From Desulfacyla sp964522045 (GTDB lineage: Bacteria > Desulfobacterota > DSM-4660 > Desulfatiglandales > Desulfatiglandaceae), in the NCBI GenBank assembly GCA_964522045.1, contig CAZFSF010000132.1, positions 1 through 7,600 of the forward strand: a stretch of 7,600 nt of DNA, given 5' to 3'. The position numbers and the translations under genes were made by a program. This document shows, piece by piece, positions 1 through 4,765 of this stretch (within the stretch, counting starts at the first letter, position 1; each line of letters opens with the position of its first letter). The notes below the pieces were generated by a model. The model was not told the origin of the DNA. It was given only the letters and a program-made list of their open reading frames with translations, and searched no databases.

Positions 1-47
1 TACCCGGGAGATAATCTCATTTAAATCTAAATATGGAGGAGTTAAAA

Positions 48-374
48 ATGGCAGAAGCAAAAGGATTGAGTAAACCGGTAAAGCTGAAAAATGATCTGGC
101 AGGGTTTTTGGGAGCAACAGAACTTCCCAGGACAGAGATCACCAAAAAAATGTGGGACTATATTAAAGCGAATGGACTTCAGACAAAGACTGAAAATGGG
201 AAGCCTGAGAACGCAGGCAAATTCATTGTGGCTGATGCTAAACTGCTCCCGATTTTCAAGAACACAAAATCCAAAAGCAAGTCAGGCAAGGTCACTGACC
301 TTACAAAAATGAAAGAAGGCCAGACGATCAACATGATGCAGATGGCCGCTGTTGTCGGTGCAAACATAGAATAA
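48..374 (+). CDS. SWIB/MDM2-domain protein
   Basis: A 108-residue protein made almost entirely of one SWIB domain (about residues 12-105). Visible family landmarks are LAGFLGATELPRTEITKKMW (18-37), then DYIKANGLQ, and a later D-A-K-L-L-P-I-F block (63-70), which matches the usual 'D.kL..iF' segment. SWIB domains are best known from eukaryotic SWI/SNF chromatin complexes and MDM2; stand-alone bacterial copies, including those of chlamydiae, are thought to act on DNA or nucleoid proteins, but their role is poorly defined. The segment between the two landmarks is longer than usual (TKTENGKPENAGKF), and a Lys/Ser-rich linker (71-81) precedes the last helix, which has the hydrophobic run MMQMAAVVG. 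I chose the ATG at 48 over the ATG at 33 because GGAGG at 35-39 sits 8 nt ahead of it. No partner gene is adjacent. Family assignment is strong; function is unknown. Confidence 0.88.
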   Translation: MAEAKGLSKPVKLKNDLAGFLGATELPRTEITKKMWDYIKANGLQTKTENGKPENAGKFIVADAKLLPIFKNTKSKSKSGKVTDLTKMKEGQTINMMQMAAVVGANIE

Positions 375-381
375 GCTTAAA

Positions 382-418
382 GTGTCGGGCCTACATAGGA
401 ATAATGCAGGCCCGACAC
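382..418. repeat. Perfect 11-bp inverted repeat behind the SWIB gene
   Basis: GTGTCGGGCCT (382-392) pairs exactly with AGGCCCGACAC (408-418) around a 15-nt loop, starting 7 nt after the SWIB stop codon. The stem is GC-rich. No T-run follows it on the + strand, so it is not a standard intrinsic terminator for the SWIB gene; on the - strand it is followed only by a weak T-rich stretch. It could act as a 3' mRNA stabiliser, a Rho-assisted terminator or a bidirectional end signal. Confidence 0.6.
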
Positions 419-505
419 ACCTGAGAAAACAATATGAAGCTAACACATTTATCAACCGCGCACCTGTCAGCCCGGGCGTTAGCGGCACAAAACCAAAGGT
501 GAAAT

Positions 506-668
506 ATGGCGAGAAAAAAGAAGGAATCCGAAGGCTGAAATTGACGAAGAAAAGGTCGAGGCATTTAAGGGCACGGTCTCGCTCCCTTTTGAAAAGGGGG
601 ACAACGCCAAAATCGCCGTGAAAATCATAGATGACCGGGGCATTATAGGATGTCCCTTGGCGACCTAA
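506..668 (+). pseudogene. Frameshifted remnant resembling a DNA methyltransferase C-terminus
   Basis: The ATG at 506 has a fair ribosome site (AAGGTGA, about 6 nt ahead) and begins MARKKKESE, but reaches TGA at 536. In the neighbouring frame, from about 534 to the stop at 666-668, the reading is natural and protein-like: AEIDEEKVEAFKGTVSLPFE, then KGDNAKIAVKIIDDRG. Removing one base near 530-535 (GAAGGCTGAA) would join the two into one frame of about 53 codons. From memory of the family, the pattern 'F.GTVSLPFE....kIAVKvIDdrG' is typical of the last 35-40 residues of site-specific DNA methyltransferases of type III-like restriction-modification systems. The final residues (IIGCPLAT) depart from that pattern, so similarity probably ends near position 643. 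Nothing of the catalytic domains is present. I read it as a decayed fragment, with moderate confidence in the family. Confidence 0.42.
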
Positions 669-709
669 TCTAAAGCGTTTTGAACTCAAATTTTATGCAA
701 CGTTAGGGT

Positions 710-1981
710 TCATTTCAGCAGGTTTGGTAAGAAAAGGCTCAGACCGGGCCAGTATGTAATGAGGAGTAGCGCAAAGAGAAGGAGGAGCAAGAAGGGGAGG
801 GTGGCCTTGTACAACTGCATTATCGGCTTTTCAAACCTGGAACTCGCGATAAAGAGGTTTAGTCCCACAGGCGGAGTGTTATAGCCGATTCCCAGGTTTG
901 CCAAAAAGACGATGCCCAAGTGTACCGGATCGATCCCAAACCGAGCGGCTAAAGGAACAATTAGGGGAACAACCACGAGGATAGCGCTGAATATGTCCAT
1001 CATACAGCCTACCAGGATAAGGAATATATTGAGGACCATAAGGAATCCGATCTTGCTTGCAACCAGACCTTCCATAAGTTCGAGGATTTTCATGGGGATA
1101 AAGGCGTCTACGAGATAGTTGGTGAAGCCTAATGCCGCTCCGAGAATAATCATAATCCCCCCCACCATTTTCATGCTCTCCTTCATAATCACGGGGAGAT
1201 CCCTCAAGAGGGAGAGTTCACGGAAGATTAGGGTCTTGACAAACAAGACATAGGTGACTGTGAGTGCGGCGGCCTCTGTGGCGGTGCAGAAGCCTGAATA
1301 GATGCCTGCAAGGATTAGAATCGGTATCGGGAGTTCCCAGGCAGCACCCTTAAGCGCTGCAAGAAATTCCCGGCCTGAAAAGGGGGGTTGTTCAAGTCTC
1401 CATTTTCTGCCCATATACACGGAAAATAGGCAGGGTATCCCAACCATCAAGACTCCTGGCAAGAGTCCAGCCATAAAGAGCTGTTCAATGCTTGTCTCGG
1501 AAACAAAACCATAGAGTATAATCGGAAGACTTGGCGGAAAATGGAGTCCTAAGCTCCCGGAAGTGGTTATCAGGCCGAGAGAGAAGTTCTCCTCGTATTT
1601 CTCAGAGATAAGGGCGGGGAAGAGGAGGCCTCCCAAGGCTATGATGGTTATACCGGTGGCTCCTGTGATGGCGGTAAAGAAGGCGCATGAAACAAGTGCC
1701 ACGACCCCAAGGCCCCCGGGGAGCCATCCAAAGAGGCTCCTCGAAAACCTGACAAGACGAGTGGAGGTCCCTCCCTGGGAGAGGAGGTATCCGGCGAAGG
1801 TAAAGAGGGGAATAGCCAATAATACCGGCGCATTGGCTAAGCGGAAGATTTCAATCGGGATGGCGGTGAATTCCACCCCGCTAACGTAGAGGCCAAGCAT
1901 GGCGGCAGTCAGGATGCCCGCAAAAAGCGGAAGGCCTGAGATGACAAGGATAATGAGGATAATTACCATTATGAGGATCAT
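710..1981 (-). CDS. TRAP transporter large permease subunit (DctM/TatM-like)
   Basis: A 423-residue, very hydrophobic protein of normal length for a DctM-type subunit, which forms the ion-coupled transport path of TRAP carriers in the inner membrane. Family landmarks are ITGATGITIIALGGLLFPAL (105-124), HFPPSLPIILYG (147-158), GIYSGFCTATEAAAL (226-240) in the middle, and near the end DPVHLGIVFLANLGIGYNTP (351-370) followed by PVGLNLF. About a dozen membrane segments are apparent in two similar halves, as expected for the inverted-repeat elevator fold. Its ATG overlaps the stop of the small subunit gene by 4 nt (ATGA), so the two are translationally coupled; AGGGGG at 1990-1995 (complement) provides a ribosome site 8 nt ahead. 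It is the last gene of the operon. The substrate cannot be told from this subunit. Confidence 0.95.
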   Translation of the reverse strand: MILIMVIILIILVISGLPLFAGILTAAMLGLYVSGVEFTAIPIEIFRLANAPVLLAIPLFTFAGYLLSQGGTSTRLVRFSRSLFGWLPGGLGVVALVSCAFFTAITGATGITIIALGGLLFPALISEKYEENFSLGLITTSGSLGLHFPPSLPIILYGFVSETSIEQLFMAGLLPGVLMVGIPCLFSVYMGRKWRLEQPPFSGREFLAALKGAAWELPIPILILAGIYSGFCTATEAAALTVTYVLFVKTLIFRELSLLRDLPVIMKESMKMVGGIMIILGAALGFTNYLVDAFIPMKILELMEGLVASKIGFLMVLNIFLILVGCMMDIFSAILVVVPLIVPLAARFGIDPVHLGIVFLANLGIGYNTPPVGLNLFIASSRFEKPIMQLYKATLPFLLLLLFALLLITYWPGLSLFLPNLLK

Positions 1982-2505
1982 GATGTTATCCCCCTAACGA
2001 TTTGAATCCCCTCATCAATGGCCCTTATGAGGAAGCGAAAAAGGAGCAGTGCGAAGCCCGCTGGGAGGATCAGTTGACTTATCCAGCTTGGGAGGTTCAA
2101 GAATATAGTTCCTCCAAACTCCATTTCCATTCTTATGTAATCAATGCATACCTTGACCATGATGGCGCTTATCAGTGCGCAGGCTGAGGCCAAAATGAGT
2201 TCGCGGGTGGGAAGCCATTTCTTAGGGAGGAGGGTGGACAAGAGATCGATCTTGATATGCTTACCCTCCTTGGTAAGAAGAGAAGCGCCTAAAAAGGTCA
2301 GCCATAGCACGAGCAGCCTGACAAAAGGCCCGGACCAGTCTATATGTCCTAACATGGCATTGGCCCATTGAAAATGGCCATAGGTATACAGACTTCTCAG
2401 GGCGACCTGAACAAAAGTTAGGATAACCATCAACCAGAGTAGAAGAATGATCACCCACCCCTCAAGCCTGGCAAGGATATCGTCAAACCGCTTTAAGGCA
2501 TTCAT
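1978..2505 (-). CDS. TRAP transporter small permease subunit (DctQ/TatQ-like)
   Basis: A 175-residue inner-membrane protein with four predicted membrane segments (about 16-38, 62-78, 102-121 and 139-160), the usual layout of the DctQ subunit that supports the large permease. The family segment LLVLWLTFLGASLLTKEGKH (64-83) followed by IKIDLL is clear; classical members read 'vwltflGa....reg.Hi.vd'. It overlaps the large-subunit gene by 4 nt. The ATG at 2505 has no clear Shine-Dalgarno sequence; the leader just ahead is a heptamer tandem repeat, so initiation may be weak or depend on leader structure. The 159-nt gap to the binding-protein gene is unusually long for this operon. Separate Q and M genes differ from the fused QM seen in some TRAP systems. 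Confidence 0.93.
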   Translation of the reverse strand: MNALKRFDDILARLEGWVIILLLWLMVILTFVQVALRSLYTYGHFQWANAMLGHIDWSGPFVRLLVLWLTFLGASLLTKEGKHIKIDLLSTLLPKKWLPTRELILASACALISAIMVKVCIDYIRMEMEFGGTIFLNLPSWISQLILPAGFALLLFRFLIRAIDEGIQIVRGITS

Positions 2506-2516
2506 GGAGACTTCTG

Positions 2517-2551
2517 AATTGACTATTGACTATTGATTATTGAATATTGAT
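2517..2551. repeat. Heptamer tandem repeat (5 copies) in the tatQ leader
   Basis: Five consecutive 7-nt units read AATTGAC, TATTGAC, TATTGAT, TATTGAA and TATTGAT (2517-2551), consensus TATTGAN, with differences confined to the last base and one first base. The array ends 11 nt upstream of the small-permease ATG. The unit is not a multiple of three but lies outside coding sequence, so copy-number change would alter leader length and spacing rather than reading frame. Confidence 0.85.
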
Positions 2552-2577
2552 GGTCTCGCAAAAACACTCTTGTCTCG

Positions 2578-2630
2578 CACAAAGAACGCCAAGACAAGAT
2601 GGATAATATATTACCTCTGCGTTCTCTGTG
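2578..2630 (-). repeat. Imperfect palindrome between tatP and tatQ genes
   Basis: CACAAAGAACGC (2578-2589) and GCGTTCTCTGTG (2619-2630) are complementary at 11 of 12 positions. In the RNA of the operon (- strand) the odd pair becomes G-U, so all 12 positions can pair. The 29-nt loop itself contains a self-complementary core, TAATATATTA (2603-2612), flanked by GG and CC. A direct repeat TCTCGCA occurs at 2554-2560 and 2573-2579. The wording of the arms ('CTCTGCGTTCTCTGTG', 'AAAGAACGCCAAGAC') resembles a widespread class of intergenic repeats seen in many environmental bacteria; that recognition is from memory. Likely effects are mRNA stabilisation of the upstream tatP message or partial termination, though no T-run follows. 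Confidence 0.65.
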
Positions 2631-2664
2631 GGCTCTGTGAAAAATCTGACTTTTTATATGGGCC

Positions 2665-3684
2665 TCATTCATTTGATCTTTTCAGGAGCGTATAAACACG
2701 GTCCAAGAGTTTTTTGGGAAAGACCTTGCCGGTCAGTTTGCGAGTTACTTCAGCCCCGACAGTGTGGAACTGCTTCAGGGCCTCTCCTTTTGGGACAGGG
2801 GTAATGGTCAACCCGCTCTTCCTGATTACCTCAATCGCTTCCTTGGTTTGATCTCTCAATTGGGTTGTGAGATCTGCCATCCCCTTTTTAAGGGTATCTT
2901 TGAGCAAATTGGCAAAGTCTTTCGGTAGTTTTTTATACTGCTTTGATGATAATAGGATTGCCCCTGTGGAGTGGACAAGGGGAAGGGCCATCATATAATC
3001 GAGATAGTTCTGCCACTGGAGGGCCAAGGCGCCCAAGGGAGGGGCATAGACGGTATCAATCATCCCGGTGTTCAGGGCCGTGGTAACGTCCGTGACTGCG
3101 AGCGGGATCGGGCTTACCCCCATGGCGACAAAGGTTTCTTTGGCGATCGGATCTCCTGTCCATGTCCACACCTTTAGACCTGAAAGATCGTGGACCGTCC
3201 TGATCGGTTTTTTTGAGAGTAGATGAACATTGCCCACCTCTGCCCAGGCCAAGAGTTCAAAGCCCTTTTTCCTGAACTGCTCAGAAAAAAAAGGATTCAG
3301 TTCCCGGTGGACGAGGTCAACCTCCTGGTAGGTTCTGAAAAGGAAAGGGAGGTCAAGGACTCTGACCATCGGCAGGATCTTTCCGAACCCCACACCCGAA
3401 AATGCAGCGGAGTGGATTTGGCCTATCCTGATTTTTTTCAAGACATCTAACTCATCGCCGGCAATGCCGCCCGCATAGATCCTGAAGCCCAGCCTCCCCC
3501 CGCTCTTTTCTCTGATTTCCTTATCTATCACCCGCATCTGTTTTACCCATGTGGACCCATCCGGCGCCACGGTGGCAAACTTAATGAGGTACTGGGGCTT
3601 CTTTGCTGCTTCTAACTCATGTAGTGGCTGATAAAAGAACCACATGCACAGGAAAAGGAAGACTAACTGGGTTTGTTTTTTCAT
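2665..3684 (-). CDS. TRAP periplasmic substrate-binding protein (DctP/TatP-like)
   Basis: A 339-residue exported binding protein of the DctP family. Residues 1-26 form a signal peptide (KK, hydrophobic core LVFLFLCMWFF, cleavage plausible after LEA). The mature part starts with YLIKFATVAPDGSTWVKQM (32-50) and continues with AGGIAGDELDVLKKIRIGQI (71-90), VLDLPFLF (109-116), and DLSGLKVWTWTGDP (167-180 region). The hinge/ligand part is VSPIPLAVTDVTTALNTGMI (190-209) followed by DTVYAPP. In classical P subunits the 'GLKiR' motif supplies the Arg that clamps a carboxylate; here the position is W173. I chose the ATG at 3684 over the longer frame from 3747 because AGGAGG precedes it and the signal peptide begins there; the 21 extra residues would come from a nucleotide repeat. 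It delivers ligand to the Q and M subunits downstream and probably works with the TatT lipoprotein upstream. Ligand unknown; a hydrophobic or non-classical one is suggested by analogy with Treponema TatP. Confidence 0.93.
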   Translation of the reverse strand: MKKQTQLVFLFLCMWFFYQPLHELEAAKKPQYLIKFATVAPDGSTWVKQMRVIDKEIREKSGGRLGFRIYAGGIAGDELDVLKKIRIGQIHSAAFSGVGFGKILPMVRVLDLPFLFRTYQEVDLVHRELNPFFSEQFRKKGFELLAWAEVGNVHLLSKKPIRTVHDLSGLKVWTWTGDPIAKETFVAMGVSPIPLAVTDVTTALNTGMIDTVYAPPLGALALQWQNYLDYMMALPLVHSTGAILLSSKQYKKLPKDFANLLKDTLKKGMADLTTQLRDQTKEAIEVIRKSGLTITPVPKGEALKQFHTVGAEVTRKLTGKVFPKKLLDRVYTLLKRSNE

Positions 3685-3694
3685 AAACTGTAAG

Positions 3695-3700
3695 CCTCCT
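3695..3700 (-). promoter_or_regulatory. Shine-Dalgarno site fixing the tatP start
   Basis: The complement of 3695-3700 is AGGAGG, a full-consensus ribosome site 10 nt ahead of the ATG at 3684. It is the strongest such site in the operon and rules out the longer upstream start at 3747. It fits the high demand for a binding protein relative to its permease. Confidence 0.75.
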
Positions 3701-3724
3701 GACCCGGATAAACCGGAAAAATGT

Positions 3725-3761
3725 CTAAATTGAGCTAAAGTGCCCAAAATGCCTAAAGTTG
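3725..3761. repeat. Degenerate 9-nt tandem repeat (4 copies) in the tatP leader
   Basis: Four successive units read CTAAATTGA (3725-3733, plus one extra G), CTAAAGTGC (3735-3743), CCAAAATGC (3744-3752) and CTAAAGTTG (3753-3761), consensus CTAAAGTGC; on the operon strand this is GCACTTTAG. The array lies about 25 nt upstream of the tatP ribosome site. Because the period is a multiple of three, it reads as a repetitive peptide in any open frame, which explains the spurious small frame that crosses this gap. Confidence 0.7.
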
Positions 3762-3847
3762 GCGTTTTCCCATTCGATGTCGGAACCTTCGCTTACCTGG
3801 ACGTTCATTTTTCCACCTCGCTTTGGCAGGGCTTTCAGGGCATCGTG

Positions 3848-3873
3848 AAAAAACGCTTGTGCTTTTTGCACAA
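3848..3873 (-). terminator. Possible weak intrinsic terminator or attenuator after tatT
   Basis: On the operon strand TTGTGC (3873-3868) and GCACAA (3862-3857) form a 6-bp stem with a five-A loop. After a 3-nt spacer (GCG) comes a run of six T (3853-3848). It begins about 38 nt after the tatT stop. The stem is short and only half GC, so termination would be partial at best. That would fit an operon in which the two TPR genes are transcribed more than the permease, or in which tatP has its own promoter in the rest of the 226-nt gap. Confidence 0.35.
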
Positions 3874-3910
3874 AACTCAATTGGTAACTGCCTAATGGTT
3901 CTTGCAATCC

Positions 3911-4762
3911 TTAAAAAAAGAGATCTTCAGTCATTTCTTTAAGGCCTTTCATCTTCCCTTTGATCGCACTGTTTATGAGACAGACCTCTTTCAGTTGATC
4001 AAGCGGGGCCTGCTCTACCTCCTCAATCAGGTTCAGGAATAATTTCTTATCCTGGACCCTGACCGCATAGTATTTGGCATAATAGAATTGCGCCAAAAAG
4101 AATTTTCCATTGCTCACGGCCATCGCCTTGGTGAAAAACTCTTTCGCTTTAGCAGCATCCCCGCCTAAGATCTTTGGCCTTGCCGCTAACATAGAGCCAC
4201 TTATGATATAGGGCGATCCGAAAAAATATTCCGGGTTTATCCTCATCACCCTCTTCAGGCATTCCTGTGCAGAGGTCAACTCGCCTAAGGCCGCAGGCTT
4301 GTCTAAGTTCAGATTGATCCACCCATTCCAAGACATTGTAACCCAGAACAGGGGCTCAATCTGCCCCCTGTCCATGGCGCTTAGATGGCTCAAAATTGCC
4401 TGGGGAGCAGCGTCTTCTTCTATGCCCATAGCCTTGAGCCCGTATCTCCTGGCACGCAAGTAGAGCCTTGATGCCCTTTCCGGATACTCTTCCTCAACAA
4501 ATAGCATAGCGTATCCGGTAAATCCCATGCAGAGGGCAGTCAGGAGCTCTTTGTTTTGGGGGGCACTCTTGAGAAGGCCCTCCATCAATTTGAGTTCCGC
4601 AGGGAGGGATTGTTCAGCCAGTTTTAGGTCGCACTCTTCAAAAAAGGCCCTGGTCAAGTTGGGTATGAGGGGTGACGTGGCGTGCAGGGCCAATCTTGTG
4701 CACCCGGTCATTAACAGCATGAGCAGAACGATGGCGAACAGGCTACAGGAGGTCTTTTTCAT
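3911..4762 (-). CDS. TatT-family TPR lipoprotein (TRAP T-component)
   Basis: A 283-residue lipoprotein. Residues 1-20 are a lipoprotein signal peptide and the lipobox is MTGC with Cys21 as the lipidated residue; the next residue is Thr, so by the E. coli +2 rule it would go to the outer membrane. The rest is helical and TPR-like, with pairs at about 53-115, 158-180 and 193-235. The block AARPKILGGDAAKAKEFFTK (193-212) matches the 'P..lGGd...A...f.kA' signature I know from the TRAP T-component (TatT) family, of which Treponema pallidum Tp0956 is the studied member. Tp0956 forms a trimer that is proposed to dock the P subunit and guide ligand to it. Its ATG is 3 nt after the stop of the upstream TPR gene with no ribosome site at normal spacing, so translation is probably coupled. 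The 226-nt gap to tatP is long. Other TPR lipoproteins are the main alternative, but the neighbours make TatT likely. Confidence 0.85.
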   Translation of the reverse strand: MKKTSCSLFAIVLLMLLMTGCTRLALHATSPLIPNLTRAFFEECDLKLAEQSLPAELKLMEGLLKSAPQNKELLTALCMGFTGYAMLFVEEEYPERASRLYLRARRYGLKAMGIEEDAAPQAILSHLSAMDRGQIEPLFWVTMSWNGWINLNLDKPAALGELTSAQECLKRVMRINPEYFFGSPYIISGSMLAARPKILGGDAAKAKEFFTKAMAVSNGKFFLAQFYYAKYYAVRVQDKKLFLNLIEEVEQAPLDQLKEVCLINSAIKGKMKGLKEMTEDLFF

Positions 4763-4765
4763 GTG

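Larger units (their letters stand above)
375..709. other. Gene-poor stretch with remnants
   Basis: This 335-nt stretch separates the + strand SWIB gene from the 3' end of the - strand transporter operon, so the two flanking genes converge here. It contains the 11-bp inverted repeat (382-418) and a second spaced inverted repeat, GCTAAC at 439-444 against GTTAGC at 478-483. It also has a frameshifted coding remnant (506-668) and a small TTTGA/TCAAA dyad at 679-690 close to the transporter stop. The open frames crossing it on both strands have unnatural compositions (Arg/Lys/Ser-rich on +, mixed on -) and I do not consider them genes. No convincing T-tailed terminator for either converging unit is visible. 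Confidence 0.6.

Noticed and set aside
382..621. 79-residue open frame on the + strand
   Set aside because: Its start lies inside the inverted repeat and the product is an unstructured Arg/Lys/Ser-rich string; the neighbouring frame in the same stretch reads far more like protein.
282..689. 135-residue open frame on the - strand
   Set aside because: It runs antisense over the SWIB gene and the remnant, has no recognisable domain and a Phe/Cys/Arg-rich composition, and no ribosome site supports it.
684..695. ACTCAAATTTTA occurring also at 7561-7572
   Set aside because: A shared 12-mer of low complexity does not by itself show a repeat family; flanks do not match.
2517..2551. CRISPR-like array
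   Set aside because: The units are 7 nt and contiguous, with no spacers, and no cas gene is present.
3685..3747. Longer N-terminus for the binding protein
   Set aside because: The extra 21 residues derive from repeat DNA, and both the AGGAGG site and the signal peptide place the start at 3684.
3725..3907. 60-residue open frame on the - strand between tatT and tatP
   Set aside because: Its C-terminal part (NFRHFGHFSS) is just the translation of the 9-nt nucleotide repeat. No domain is seen and no strong ribosome site precedes its first ATG. An internal 27-codon start (GAGGTGG ahead) is possible but unsupported.
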